A DNA stretch of 64,000 nucleotides from Rhynchonema sp. JSB1_4 (GCA_030248065.1 JASAMV010001714.1:1-64000), one strand, 5' to 3'; positions 1 through 13,455 are shown, numbered from the stretch's first letter. Numbers and translations: made by a program. Notes: generated by a model not told the origin, from the letters alone.

Positions 1-566
1 TAATTTTATGTTTCGATCCGCAATGTATTTCAGTTCATATATCCTGATTTTATCGTGACGTGACCCAAGTTCCTGAAGTGAGAGTGAGGACATGTGTGGC
101 CAAATATTTCCATAAAGTGGACCTCTAAAGATCTGAAAGTATTTTGACGTGCGCTTTACATTCGGTTACAGTGACTGCTCTAATGCAACACAATGTTGTG
201 TTCTCTATTTTCAGACCTGACGCACGTTCCAGTCCCGGCTCGACCATGTTGATGAGCACGCCAACAACGAAGAAAGGTCGCTTTGATGGTTTTTCTCTTT
301 CTTTTTATTTAGCTTGTAGCTGTGCTGGATGTGCGTAAATGTCTCCCTAAATTAAGCAACGAAGGAGCTTTATCACAAGAGTTGATCGCAGTTTCATGTC
401 TAGTCTTACCAGCACATATGTTTGCGACCATGTTTGAAGACGGAGCTTGCCAACACGTGTGCCGCGCCACGACTTCAAATCTTGGGAGAATTTCGTTCAT
501 AAATTTGAATACATGACAGCTTTCTAAATCTTAGGCGGTTCGCTAACAAATTCTGATACAATTGTG
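1..566. other. Left-edge intergenic sequence
   Basis: No coding exon, RNA gene or repeat family is recognised here. It ends at the start codon of the TACC gene and presumably holds that gene's 5' untranslated region and promoter. An earlier TACC coding exon in this stretch cannot be excluded, but none stands out. Confidence 0.5.
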
Positions 567-2765
567 ATGGACAAGGGCAAAAAACAACGTGCAACTGTTG
601 TTCCCAAGTCCGGTGACACGGCGGGTGCTCCGGTGGGACAAGGCGGCCAGTTTGAGGACACGGTCGCTGATCTGGATGTTGATAATTTGTTGAAAACAGC
701 CACTGTTACTGGGGTGAGTGAATTTGTGTTCGTTGTTTGTGCTTTGTAGTACGTTTAGTTTTGGGGCTTGATACGGATTTTTCGAGTTGCTCACAAAATC
801 TTAATGCGCAACACTCGAGAATTCCTGCTGTCACAACCACGTGTAGCACATGTTGCATCCACCGCTATAAGTTCGATAGTGTGCTTGCTGCAAGAGTGCC
901 TTTGTGCCCAGAATGTCACCATTTGATGCCCCCACCTGCTCATTCAGTGCTTGCTTTCTGTGAATTTGCTCGAGCCACACACACTGGAGGTAAACACGCA
1001 GTTTCTTTGTTCAGTTTTCTACTATCCGTTACATACGCAGCGTCACTCTTGTATTATTTCTTGTTGACCTCATTGTCATGCACGCAGCATTCCATTGCAT
1101 TGGTTTCTGTATTCAGTGCTGCATTGTGCATTATCTCACGTGCCCGTTTTTTCTGGTCTCCACCCTTCACCTTGACCAATCAGGCAACAGTCGCCGATGA
1201 TTTGCTGCTCGATGCAGTCAATGAACAGACGTTAATGACGAATGGACACGAGTCGGCCGCAGACCAGGACCTGAATTTCGTGTCCGAACCGTGCGCCGCC
1301 GATGCGTTACAGACAGTCGATGTTATGCTGCAGACCAAATTAGCGACGATGGTTTGTTATGGTGTTCGGTGTGGTGCTCGCTTGCCTATTTATGATGACC
1401 ACGCTCAGCAGCTACTTTGGGTTCAGTTCTTGGTGTATTCTTAGTGGCAGTTCCTTTCTGGGTGGTTTTATTGCATTTCTTGCGCTGTGCACGTTACGTC
1501 GCTGATCGCTGATGTACCGTAGGAACAAGCACGCTTTCAAGATGCACTCCATCACAGATGCAACAGAAAGCTTGTAGTGAGCACAGACCAAGAGAAAGGC
1601 TTTATGATGTCATAATGTTTCATTTGCTAGGCCCTCGATGGCTCGACCGGTGGCTCAGTGGATGAAGTGGTGCAAAAATTGAAGGTGCAGTTCCAGGCCG
1701 TGCTATTGGCCAAAGAAAGGGAATGGTCGACCAGATTGCAAAAGGTCCGGTGATTTTATTGTCATTATTTTTCGGACATAATAAATTTTGTGAGAATCAT
1801 GCAATTTTTATGCTATAGGAGCATCGAAAAGCCGAACGGTTGCTCGAGGACACACGAGCGTTGCGCAAAGAGAATGAATCGTTGAAAACTGAAGCCGACC
1901 AGCACAAGTTCGTTGGGTCATTTCGTTACTTTGGTGATCATATTGGTTTATTTCTTGCGTTGCAGGAACTACGGTGATAACTGTCGGAAGGCACTGCAGG
2001 AGGCTTCCAGTAAGTAGACTTCATATTTTTTTCGTTAATTTTTGCAACAGCTAATGACTTCAACACATTGACCTTGTTGGTTCAGGCGAACTAATGAACA
2101 TCAAACAACAACGAGGCGGTGACGATATTGAGGGTCTGGTTCGTGAACGTGACGCAGCGGTGGAGGACCTTCAACTGATCGATAATTCGTTCTCGGATTT
2201 GCATCGACGATACGAGAAAATGCGGGCGGCCGTGGAGGAGTACAAAAAGGTGCGATTTTTTATTGTTTTGTTTTTCTTTTTTGTATGTTAAACCTTGAAA
2301 CTTTTGTTTGTGTTTGCAGAACGAGGACTTCCTGAAAGAACAAAATGCTCAACTGAAATCGCGCACGAACAAAATGGACGAGCGATACAACAAACTGCGC
2401 GAATACGCCGAGGGCAAATTGGAAAAGTGAGCATTTTATTATTTTCTACGTTTGCGAAGTTTATATTTTTGTGTATTTTTCTCAGAGCCAACGCCGAAAT
2501 CGAGCGATTGTCTCGGGCTCGCGAGACGGACACGCTGTCGCTCAGGGCACAGTTGAAGAAACGAGAGTTGCAGGTGGAAACGTTGGAGAAGAATTTGGAG
2601 AACAAGGTTGGATCTGGCTCTTAGCTTGACGCTTTTTGTGCGCTAGATCAGAGGGTATTTATTTTTGTAATTTCACTCTAAAATTTTCAGTCGAAGGAAG
2701 TGTCCGAGCTGACGAGCATATGTGATGAACTGATCAGAAACACCGCCCCGGCACCACTCTCTTAA
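567..2765 (+). CDS. TACC: TACC-domain coiled-coil protein (centrosome/microtubule)
   Basis: Nine exons join in phase: 567-713, 1184-1351, 1631-1744, 1819-1907, 1966-2009, 2086-2249, 2320-2426, 2486-2606 and 2691-2765, giving 342 aa. The first ~105 residues are acidic and poorly conserved. The last ~200 are a continuous coiled coil matching the TACC domain, with the landmarks ERDAAVEDL, SFSDLHRRYEKM, EYAEGKLEKANAEI and the closing ELTSICDEL. In other animals this domain binds the XMAP215/ch-TOG microtubule polymerase and recruits it to centrosomes and spindles. At 342 aa it is short, like the single TACC protein of C. elegans rather than the long vertebrate paralogues. The start is the first ATG of exon 1; a further 5' exon is possible. 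Family assignment is firm; individual splice borders are my reading of GT/AG signals. Confidence 0.9.
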
Positions 2766-3989
2766 TTTTTATTTGTTTGTAGGTAAGTGTTTCTGCATTC
2801 ACTGATGTACAATGCTTTCTTCCGTTTCATCAGGTCTCAAGGCTTTTTGTGTTGTGTGCTGCATTTCAGTCCAAACCCAAGCAAGAGTTATGCGGTCGTT
2901 TTGACATTGATTATTGTATCGCGCCCATCTGCAGATTATATTTTTCAATTTTTAAAATTTTTGTTCTTCCGAACGTTTTGTCTATCACAACGATATTGAA
3001 ATTCGACTTTTTTGACAGAAGCAGACTTATTAGCTGCGTTCTACTGGCCGTTTGCGTCCGTTTGTGATATCGTACATCTTTATTATCAACGCATGTTTGA
3101 ACTTTTTATGAAAACGGCAAAGTATACCTGAATTTGGTAGCTTTCAATTGATCTGGTTTCAAGTGATTTCAACCATTGTGAGACTTGGAGTATTTTTTGT
3201 ACTGTTGATTTTTATTGTAATGAGTTTTTCTTATGTTCCATTCACTGAGGTGTCCTTATTATCATGACGGGGTATGCAAAAACAAATTGAGTTACACAAA
3301 ACTATTTACGTAAAAAAACTGATGAAAATTATGTGAAGCACTTTTTGTTTTCTTAGTTTATTTCCTCACGGCTGCTGGCGACGGTTTTGCATAATGATAC
3401 TTCATCTCAGCTTCTCTCTATTGCGTTCGTAAATGTAAAGAAATTAGGGTTGAATCCTTGAAGTATTCTTTCAATTTTTTTCAGTCTTGTAACACTGTCG
3501 GAGCTTTTGTATACAGACGTGTGTGCATTCCATCGGTTTTGGTTTATTTGAATTTAGTGATCAAGATTGTAACTGTTTTATCAATATCTTTTCATGATTT
3601 GTCTTCGTTTCTGATCCCTGAACCCATGTTCAACTAATGCTGTTCCATTGCACCCCGCACTTTTTTCAAACATTTGATTTGAGTAATGAGTTCGTTCGAA
3701 AGGTTATGTATCATACCGACACACCCACGCACACGCAATCATCACTACCAGAATTTGCTATGATAAAAAGTTTGTATGAAGTCTGTTGCGAATTGGTTTT
3801 GGTTGAGAATGCGTGTATGACGCTTCGCTAATATTTCATTCGTATGTTTGGGTGTTCAACTTGGTTCACAGTTACTCGCTGATGTACCATCAACCAAATG
3901 CAGTGCTGTTTAGTGTGAGCCTGGTTGTCTGATATTTCAGGATAATAACGAAGATTGATGAACTGTTCGAAACTGGTTTCACTTTCGTT
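2766..3989. other. Intergenic spacer between TACC and syntaxin-18 genes
   Basis: AT-rich spacer with no supported exon. A pyrimidine-AG acceptor near 3943 lies about 47 nt before the next start codon and could be a trans-splice or 5' UTR acceptor for the syntaxin gene. Confidence 0.5.
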
Positions 3990-6900
3990 ATGGACCAAAC
4001 AGCGCTGTTCAAGGCGTGCGTGAAAGCGATGAAGATCAGGAAGAAACATCTGGTCACGCAAAAGCCTCAAAAAGCATCGGCACCACAAGTTGAGTTGGAG
4101 TTCACTGATAACGCGAAGAAATTGGTTGGCTCGCTTCATTTTGTTCATATTGTTTTGGGATCAAACGAACGGACCGTTTTCAGACATCGTTTATCACCGA
4201 GCTGCGTGCGTTTCTAGTTTCACACCGGAAGGACTACATAAACAGCTGGTGGGGTTCAATAGTTTGCCGTCAAAATAATTTCCTAGCCTTGTCATTTGCG
4301 ATTAGGGTTAGAGGGGGGGGGTACCCGACATCTGAGAAAAAAGCCGACACCCGACAGTTCCAAAAAACCGACATCTAGTTTTTGAAAAAAAATCCGACAC
4401 CTAGTTTTGGACCAAAAACGGGCAAATTTTTGCTCATTTGCATCATTAGCGCAATTTTTTTGGCTCAGGTTACTAAATTCAAGTTTTTTTCACGCGAAAT
4501 AAACACCAAAATGTCACATTCTGCGCCACCAGAAACATTTGGTTCGAAAAAAATTTCTAAATTCTCTCAGCAAAACTGATGTTTTGAACCGTAAGTGTCG
4601 GCTGTGGGGTGTCGGGTTCCAAAAAGCACGACACCCGACATCTGGAGGCACCCGACACCTACACTTTTTTGGCACCCGACACTCGACATCTCTCTAACTC
4701 TGTTTGCGATCAAGACTATTCTTGCTGTCACCTGATGAACACTCACTTTTTGCAGTCACGTGGTCAACACGAACAGCCGGCTGACCGATTTCGATCGAGA
4801 TAAAATTGATTCGGACGCTGAGGCGACCATAAAGAAATGCAACCAGCTGTTGAAACATCTGGTCAAACTGGGTGAGCGATGCTTCGGGCACCTTGTCATC
4901 TTGTCAACCTGATTTTTGTCTGCTTCTTTTTGGTCGATTAACCCTGCCAATTTTGCAGCCGTGTCGCCCGCGTCGCACACCGGACCACAAGTGCGTCAAC
5001 ATTGTGTGGCTGTGACGGCAATTGTCGACTCGTACCTCAAAGGTGGTCGTCCTTCACTTAAATTTTTTACAGCTTTCTCATTTTGTTGCTTTCCTGTTCA
5101 GCTGTTTGCAAGATCTACAGCGAGCAACGGGCAATTCGTGTCAAGAAGGCGGCCGATATGAAACGAATGTGAGTTTGTGTGACAGAGCTCCAAGCTCGAC
5201 CCTCCTCGGGAATGGGGCACTGGATTAGTCTGCGGCTGAGATGTTGCTCTCCCGCCGGTGGGTGTTGAACCCATGCTATATTAGCTTGTTTCCTCGAGAT
5301 TTTCATTCGCAGCCCTCCAAACGCTACTCTGGTGACAAGCGGAACGAAACAACAAACTTTCCCGTCTTGACCGAGAAGGGAATCTCAGCTCATGTCGACA
5401 GTTTTTACCGTATAACGCTGCTCCTCATTTTCTTCATGTGTATAAGGACAAGGGTGTGTGCACAACATCCAGTGACCGACCAATGCACCTGCCGCTGCGC
5501 TGGTGTTATGCGTAATCCATGTCCAGGAGTGTTTGTTAATCTATCAAAGTATAATCACTGCGAACGTGCAGCAGGCTCACAACCTGGTGGCTTACAATAT
5601 GTGGCTTGAAGCATGAGAACCATATAATTATATAAGTATAATTAATCCACTAGCGGAAGAAAAATAGCAAAGGTTCATGCAAAGTTGCAATGGATGGAAG
5701 CAATGAATTCAAACAAGATGTGAATGACTTTGTGCAGTGTCTAGTGAACAACACCAACAGCAAGTGCAGGGTGTTCCAAAAGAGGATCCGGAGCGTAACT
5801 CGGGAGCTGTGCGCTGGGTTGCTGCGGAAATATTTTTAGGTGAACATGGTATAGTCTTTCCGTTTTATAATAGTCCAGAGGCGGTATATAGAAGATGTTT
5901 CAACGCCTTGAAAGCAGCAGTCATCGTCGTGGATGATAACCAACAGGTCGACAACGTGGCTCGAAACATGCGTGTGACTTGATGGCTGCTGTTGCGATGA
6001 AACATTTGCTGTATACTTTGTTTGGACCGAGAATAAAATGAAAGACTATACTACTGAGTTTATCTTCCTTTTCTATACATGATGCCATGTGCCAACAGTT
6101 TTTCCACGCGTTCGATGTTTCAGGCGTCATTTGAAGGAACAAAGGCCACAGCGTGTGGTTTTATACGTGTTGAGTCGTGTTACACGAATACATGTTGAAT
6201 CGTGAATAATGCGTGTTAATTGAACGTATGCGGTACAAACGGCCTTTTCATTAATCTTTGCAATCTGGTTTTTGCGATTATCAACAACCTTCAGCAGCAG
6301 CCGTCAAAACGCAGACTAGTGCTGGTTGCATCAGGCCACACCACTGGGCTTTTCTTCTTCACATGACAGTTGAAACAGCAGCTGAAGAGAAAACGACAGA
6401 TAGAATGTATTGAAACGTATTATGAACCCAGTGTAGTTTTTACCCAAGAATTTATCAACACCACATCAAGGCACGGCGCGCAAGTTGCGCTCCGGATCTT
6501 TTCGGCCACCATGCATATGCTGTAAGATGCCCGCTAACAATTGAACAAAACACAGTGATAAAAAGACAATTTTAACTTCTGTAAAATTGAAACAAACATA
6601 GGTAATTAATTTATCACATACTTATCGAAAACCTCATCAGTGCACTTCGGCACCGGCTTTACACTTCAACCTTTTGCGACAATAGTACATGACACCCCAA
6701 AGCGCCACACCAAAATCGGTGTTGTTGCCAATGTAAATGGCCAAATTGAGAGTGGCATTCAACGCGCCCCCAGTGGCCAATGCGTGTATGATCACAACGA
6801 GGTGCTGATAATCATCCTGGTCTTGCACCCATGGTTGGGTGTATGCCCCTGCGAGCACACCAGGAACACCGTAGCAGACCACGACACACATCACCAATGT

Positions 6901-9900
6901 TGAAACCGTCAGCGTGAACTCACGGTATTGTCGACGTTCAGCTGATGTTTGTCGAAATGCTTGACTTGGCTGTTGTGGTGGTGGTTGCTCTACTTCAGCA
7001 TTTGCGGCTGGAATTCGTGACACTTCATGCGTAAAATCCACTCCTCATCTAGAAATTGAAACTCACGGTGGTCAGTGGCGCTGTTTGCAAGCAATTGCAC
7101 ACTGCTGCGATACTTGTAGATTAACGCTATGTACATCAGAATCAGACAAATCAGGTTCGCAACGTTTATGCCAGGCTGGACGTGCAAGTAGCCCTTGTAT
7201 CCAGTGAAATACGGCAAACACACGAATGGACTGTAGAATCGAATCTGTTGATCTCCCGATTCGATTAAACTGATCATCAGGTATTTTTCGATGGTATTCC
7301 AAATGACGATTGCCGTGGTCGCACTAGCTGTTCGGAGTCTTGCCTTGTGGTTGAATGCTTGTTGTGTGTGATTTGGTCCACGGTAGAGACTCACTAATCG
7401 CTCACCGGCAATGTACAACACGAGACGTTGCGATATGCGCGCTAAAAAGTATGTGCACTATCAGTTGGATTGGGTGTCTTCTGAAGTTTGACAATGTGCC
7501 AACAACCTGTGTCGATAGCCAGTGACATTGCGTAGTCACACAAGATCGGTGGCACTGGCCAGCCGAAATGTTTGACAAGTGCAATCCAACGCATGCTAGC
7601 GCCGCCCAGACATGTGCCAAAGTCGATCACAGCGAGCACAATGAAGCTGGTCAATTGACGTTGTGATCGCAGTTTGCTAATGGTCATGATCAACAGCAGG
7701 ATAATCACGTTGCACACGCAACCTGCAAATTGAGATCAAGTAGGGTACACGACACCATGATACGGGATTTAAACAACTACCGACCTATGGACGCAATGAC
7801 TCCTGGCGCACCCGCAAGTACGTACATTAGCATGCCATAGCCTATCGACTCAGTTGCTTCGCGGTTTGTATCATTGGAAAAATTACTCATCGTGTCCATG
7901 ATCCCAAACTTCGAAGAACGTTGCTTTTGCGTTGTCACGTCAAAACCTCGATGAGGAACTAGATCAAGTTCACCATCACAAAGACAAGATCACGAGCAAA
8001 TTGGTTCACAGTTGTCGCCTGAACAACTCAGCTCGATTTGTATCTGAGTCATCGCGCAATAATAATTGCTTCTCATCAATTCACATACTGTATAACGTAT
8101 CTGCGAATGGCCAGGTGGATTTTTTTCAAAACATAGGGACTTGGAACTATCGCACTGTACACCTACCCTATCATGATGGCACGTTCATTAGTTTCAGGGC
8201 TAAGAAGTACTGCAGTAATAAATGTTAACAAACCATGCAATGAATGCAGGAACCAGACATAAGATCAAGATGGAGAGGAAGAATAGGCGCTGGAACAGAG
8301 CTAGAGCTTTACAGACGGTTCATTTTATATTTTCTCAACGTGATAAACATTGTGTGGTAAGGCAAGCTTAATGTGTCGCTCAATTTCTTTGAGAGCTCCG
8401 AGTGACTGAAACGCACAACAGATGCAATATGTGTCACAAAGGCAAGCAGAAAATATAAAAACCTAAATACAGCCCCCGAAATAGAGCCCCCCGTAATACA
8501 GCTCCCCAAAAAGGGGTCAGTGAATTAACAGAGCCCCCCGGAATAGAGCCCCCAAAATGGGGTCAGTGAATTAATAGAGCCCCCTTCTATTTAGGTTTTT
8601 ACGGTACGCTCAAACGAAAGCAGATTTACGGACAAAATGTAATGCCGTAAAGAGGAGAATTCTGATCATAGACCACTCAATTCTGTTTATGTGCAGTAAA
8701 TAAATGAATTGGTATTGCTGTTGCTGTCCGGAACGTATTGTCATACTAGTTTAGGTCTCGTTTGTCGGCATTGCTGCGTGCCCCTGGCGATCCACAATTG
8801 TCCGTTATGTCGGCAAATCCCAGTCACGGTGAAACATCAGACGATGACTCATTTGTGGATGCTGGCACAACTGATGAGAAACCGGAAATCACACTCACTC
8901 ACCGCAAACCTCGCGGTTAGTTTTTTTACATAATTCTCAGGCAAGGGCCGATGTTTGTGCGTGATTTAGTGACTGGAAGCATTGCGCCGGCGAGCATTTT
9001 TTCTGACATTTGAGCGCCGCTATTTTCGCAAATAATCTTAAAAAACGACCAACGCAATCGCATTGTGATCCATGATAACTCACTAACGCCGAACGCGTGC
9101 GTTTCGCTGCCAAAAATCCAGGCTTTTCTGAAAGTAAAGCTTTGACATTTGACTCACCTTATGCCATGACTCATCATGTCTTTGACATTAAAGGGGGCCT
9201 TTCGCATTTCAAAACCCCTTCAAACTTCGCATGTGTTTAGGCAGCGGCCAACAAAACAAACACACCGGCAACTTCCACGCCAACCCCAAAAACCCAAAAA
9301 ACACCCCCCCCCCCTTTTAAAAAAAAACCCCCCAACAATTAACGTTTGACAAGGTAAGGTTGGTCACACGAGACACTCATCTCACGATCTATTGAGCTGT
9401 GCACCTGTTTCCGTAATGCTTCCGTTTGCTAAATAACAGGGAAATCATTGCAATTCAGGTCGCAAAACACATTCCGAAGTCAAAGCTCGCGACGCTGGAG
9501 TCAGTGGTGTAACTCCATTGACGGTCGATGAGCTTGACCGATGTTACAATGTACAAAATCTGAGCGACGACGAAAAAGACAGGGTTCGTGTCAGATTGAA
9601 AACGTGTGTATTATTTACAATTTCAGTCCAAAATCTTATTTATTCCAGTTTATGGCCGAAAATGAGCAGTTATACAAACAATTCAACACAATGTCGGACG
9701 ATATCGAGTGCGTTGTCGTTACTTGATGATTTTTCATCAATTCGAGATCTATATGCCAAGTTGGTACGTTTCAGACAGATTGAGGGCAAGGTGGTGGAGA
9801 TCGCGCGACTGCAGGAAGTGTTCACCGGCAAAGTGTTGGAGCAGGACACCAATATATTAAAGGTGCACGAAACGGCCATTCATTCGACGGAAAATGTCAA

Positions 9901-10090
9901 GTTTGGAAATGAACAGATTAGAGAGGTGAATCTTTGATGGATTCTTTATTTTTGGTATAGTTCAATTTTATTTTATTTTCATTATTGGTTTCAGGCGATG
10001 CAACGTCAAGCGAGCATGCGCGTTTGGGTGATGTTCTTTCTTCTGGTGCTCACATTTACACTGTGGTTTCTGGATTGGTATAATCCGTAA
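3990..10090 (+). CDS. STX18: Syntaxin-18 (ER Qa-SNARE)
   Basis: Ten exons join in phase: 3990-4124, 4184-4248, 4756-4871, 4959-5042, 5102-5168, 8824-8915, 9459-9583, 9649-9707, 9775-9925 and 9995-10090, giving 329 aa against 335 in human. Landmarks run in the right order: N-terminal MDQTALFKACVKAMK, then SHRKDYIN, KIYSEQRAIRVKK, the SNARE stretch with QIEGKVVEIARLQEVF and TENVKFGNEQIRE, and a C-terminal membrane anchor ending LWFLDWYNP. Syntaxin-18 sits in the ER membrane and accepts Golgi-derived COPI vesicles with SEC20 and USE1. Exon 6 is an acidic linker assigned by phase (two bases in, one base out) rather than by homology. Intron 5 is 3.66 kb and contains an antisense receptor gene and a W-family element; intron 2 contains a 400-bp transposon. 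Confidence 0.94.
4303..4702. mobile_element. hAT-like non-autonomous element in syntaxin-18 intron 2
   Basis: The element is flanked on both sides by the 8-bp direct repeat TTTGCGAT (4295-4302 and 4703-4710). Its ends are imperfect inverted repeats, TAGGGTTAGAG and the complement of CAGAGTTAGAG. Short words such as ACACCCGACA recur near both ends. An 8-bp duplication and this type of end fit the hAT superfamily. There is no coding capacity. Confidence 0.85.
6637..7899 (-). CDS. Rhodopsin-like seven-helix receptor nested in syntaxin-18 intron
   Basis: Four exons join in phase: 7899-7785, 7722-7507, 7441-7067 and 7007-6637, giving 358 aa. Seven hydrophobic segments are visible. The N-terminus has two N-glycosylation sites (NFS, NDT). 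TM3 ends with ERLVSLYRG, in the place of the DRY motif. A Pro/Gln-rich third intracellular loop precedes TM6, and TM7 carries NLAIY where NPxxY is usual. This is the layout of a class A-like orphan receptor of the kind abundant in nematodes; the ligand cannot be predicted. It lies wholly inside intron 5 of the syntaxin-18 gene on the opposite strand, so it must have its own promoter, probably between 7900 and 8450. Confidence 0.8.
8455..8606. mobile_element. W-family element (TA-target, C-rich) in syntaxin-18 intron 5
   Basis: The right end is the characteristic CTATTTAGGTTTTTACGGTA and the left end a mutated copy of its complement. The interior repeats the word AATAGAGCCCCCC with GGGGTCAGTGAATTAA blocks. 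Other copies in this window show TA target duplications with ends CCGTAAAAACC, suggesting a Tc1/mariner-type element without a transposase. Confidence 0.75.
9180..9345. other. Low-complexity A/C-rich stretch in syntaxin-18 intron 6
   Basis: A run of C and A homopolymers without recognisable structure. It resembles other odd homopolymer blocks in the window and may be poorly resolved sequence. Confidence 0.4.
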
Positions 10091-10307
10091 TCGAGTAACC
10101 ATGTATAATAGTGCTGTAATATTTTTACCGGTATAATTTGGTGATCTTTCCTGTTATTCTCGCTGTATGATGGGTGATCAGATCTGTTTTTTTTTTTAAT
10201 TCAGTGGTACGAAACTGAGATATGGCGCATGAAAACAATATAATCTACTATTTTGTTAAATCAATGTGGGATCATCAATATACGTAAGTCCTAAATCAAC
10301 TCAGTAA

Positions 10308-12518
10308 TCAATATCGTTGAGTATTCGAGCTGCCAGCCGTGTCCGTCTCCTTCTGGTATTCAGCCACATCGTCGTCAGTCAGGTAATGTTTGACGAACAT
10401 TTCGAATTCCTGTCGATTCAACGCACCGTTGCCGGAGACGTCGAATTCTTGGAATATCTGTTCGATCAGCTGTTCGTCAGTGATGTTGCCGATGTGGAAC
10501 AGCACTGAGCGAAACTCGGCCAGCGTGATGCGACCGGCCAGTGACTGTAACATTTGGATAGAATTGGTTGTTTGCAGGAAACAATGCGCTCTTGATTGAC
10601 TGTTTTGCCCTTGGCCTATTGTCGCCCTGGCATTGCTTCCGGAGCATGCCATCGTCATTGAGAATAACGAGATGGTCGCAAAACTACGCAAGCCTTGTAG
10701 TTTTGTGCTGGCGTCAAATCTCCCGCGGCACTCGTACCACTGTCTTCGTTAGAAGAGTGCGGTACATTAATCATGAAACATCAGCTCAACACCGATCAAT
10801 AAGTAACCCAAATGTATACGGTTGCTAACGTCAACCATTGACGGGACAAGTTATCGGAAACGCGTGCACACGAAAAATCAGCCAACCGCATCAAACACAT
10901 CGAAGCACTGCTGCACCACTTCATTCCACGTTGTCGCCGTGTCGTGTGCCCGAGTGATCTGTTTGAGCGCATTGCAGAATTCGTAGAAATCGATTTGTCC
11001 ATTGTCATTCGCATCGATCTCACCTATCATTCGCTCAAAGTCCGTGTCAGCATTCGCCAGACCCAACGTGGTCGCCGCCTCACGCAGCTCGGCAGAACTG
11101 ATCGTACCGCTGTGATCTGTCGGGTGCAAACCATCATTCTTACAACAAAGTTCTAACAGCGATTGAAATCTGTGCATACATGCTTTGCTCCATGGTTTCG
11201 CTGACAGAAAGCCAGAAGATAATTAGTGCGAACGCTGAGCTCATTCCAAATCCAAGTGAAAATCTGGGTTTTGTAACCTTTCTCGTCTGCCCGCAAGTTT
11301 CTATGGTATGAATGTCAGAAACTGTCAATGTTCCTTGTTATCATGCCCATCAGCGACCTGTTCGAAGTAGATGCATTCACGCAGATCTTACTGCCCTCAA
11401 TCATTCAATGACCCTTAGATGCCATCGAGACATGGAAATCCTTGAAAGTGCAATGAAACCTTCATCGATCGATTCAAACAGATCCCTCCAATCCCTGATG
11501 TCCTGCAGCGTCACCCCGTACTTGTCTGCCCGTTGTTTGTCGTCCATCGCACGACTCGCCAGACGCTCTTCAGCCTGAAATAATAGTAGTATGTATGTAG
11601 GTTTTGCTGGGTACGGGATATAGACGTATTGCTTGCGTGTGTCTCCTTGGGTGGTCACGTGCCTCCCAGACTGCATGCAACCACGTGACTATTGGACCAC
11701 CCCTGCACAGAACCGAACTAAATGTATTATACTTTGGATTACCTCTGACGTTAAGCGGCCAAAAAAATCACATTGACAACCGTGTAATAAAAACGCTACC
11801 ACACAATTGAATGAACCTGTTTCTTCTTGTAATAATTTGGAAAGAACGCAGCCGATATTTTCTTTGCCGGTGTAAAGAAGCTCGCCGACAACGGCCACAA
11901 ACTGCTGCCGCTGCCGGTCGATGCGGCTGATGTTTCACCAATTGGATTGTTTGGCAGTTCAGCTGGTCGCGACAATGGCTGTGCGAGACTGACACTACGA
12001 CGACGCTCGGTGGGCGGAGGAGTGGAATCGTGTGCGTCACTCAGCAAGAGGGACTCGGGGAAGGATACCTGGATGATTTTAAGCGGAGATGGTTGATGCG
12101 TGGATGCAATTGGATCATTCAGTTTTCAGTGCAGATGGGCATGATAACAAGAACATCACATTGTGCAAGTCACCAACTCTTTTGTAATCTTTTGACACCA
12201 ATACAGATTCTACCGTGAATATGCGCGCAATGGCACAACATAGTCTGCTCTGCTCTAAATTTCTTGTAACGTTGTACTATTTCATTCAAACTTTAACGTT
12301 CAAAGATTCCACCACCCCACCGAACCCACCTTTCTCTGACTAAATGGCTGACCGTCACCGGCGGCGTCTTTTGTGTCGCTAAACTGCGAGCTCATGTCGT
12401 CTTCCGCAATTGGACTCAAATAGCTGTGACAGCGTTGTGGTGTATTGCAGCCGGTCGTGCTCTGTCCTGTCGCTGGTGTAGGTGTCGCGTTTCGCATGAT
12501 CAATCGACTATCTTTCAT
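10308..12518 (-). CDS. EF-hand calcium-binding protein (calmodulin-like) with disordered N-terminus
   Basis: Five exons join in phase: 12518-12330, 12068-11817, 11574-11460, 11116-10887 and 10544-10308, giving 340 aa. Residues 1 to ~150 are Ser/Thr/Pro-rich and probably disordered. The C-terminal ~185 residues hold four EF-hands in two pairs. The first loop, DEDHSGTISSAE, is canonical but assembled across an intron. The second is DANDNGQIDFYE. The third, DASLAGRITLAE, lacks acidic ligands at positions 3 and 5 and probably does not bind calcium. The fourth, DVSGNGALNRQE, is near-canonical. The whole resembles calmodulin, centrin or troponin C with an added N-terminal tail; I cannot name an orthologue. 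The start is the first ATG of exon 1 and could be further upstream. Confidence 0.82.
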
Positions 12519-13455
12519 GAATTCCAACTTGTGTTTCAAGACGACAGAATGACTGATGTTGCACCACTGGCAACACACTTACGTCGGATTTCCGGAATCC
12601 ATGCGCATGATGAATGGAGTGCAGGTATACCTGCCCGACCGCACCTGGGCACACTAATGAAGAGTAGGTGGTTTGCGACGCAATCCACCAACTCCGATGA
12701 ACTTTTTCTCCACGTCTTTTTTCACAACAGTACTCCGTTCGTTTTTGTTTACATGTCGGTCTGTCGTTCCTTGAAAAAAAAGAATTCACAGAAAGAACGA
12801 CTTCTTTATTGCGCCTGGAGTTGTAGGCATGTCTTTATGTCATGGCAACGCTTTCGCATGCCCTGCATGTGTCGGTCGAAAGCGCGGAAACGATTACTCC
12901 GAGTTACAGCCGCAAGAGTGCCCTTAATCCATCAAAGAATGACAAATCGATCTCAAAAACATGGAAGCAGACATGCTTGAAGTATAATATGATTTGTCTT
13001 TGTCATCTATCGTGTGTCAGAGAGGAAGTCCTTTTTCACCTTTGTGAGCTTCGTTCACATGCGAGTTCATTACACTGGTCACCACCTCATGTTTTTCTTT
13101 CACTGAAGATGCCCAGGAGCCAAATTGTACGTCCAGTTTAGACGACTTGGCTTGTTTTTGTTTACGAGAGCACGTGCACAAAAACTGACGTCCAACAACA
13201 TCAAAGCCACGGAACAAACGAACAAACAAACAAAGAACGGGAACTTGTGAGTTCACCCTTCACGTGACCACGGTGCGGTTCCAAAATGTAATGAAAGAGA
13301 ATGCGTTGCAAAGGAAAATTGAAAAAGAAAAGCATGATGAAAATGAAGTTTTGTGAAACCAACCCTGTGCGGTGCAAGTGCTTTTCGTCGCTCACATTCC
13401 AGGGTTAATGATGTGATAATTTTTTTTGAATAACCCGATTTTCTTGCAGAAAACA
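12519..13455. other. Spacer between the EF-hand gene and the FIP200-like exon
   Basis: No supported exon. It should contain divergent promoters for the two flanking genes. A pyrimidine-rich AG acceptor ends 6 nt before the ATG at 13456. Confidence 0.45.

Noticed and set aside
737..1444. A single 235-codon exon in the TACC gene
   Set aside because: Only 1184-1351 keeps phase with flanking exons and lies between good splice sites; the rest of the open frame is intron sequence.
11796..12047. An independent short gene within the EF-hand locus
   Set aside because: The frame is an exon of the EF-hand gene; it joins its neighbours in phase 0 on both sides.
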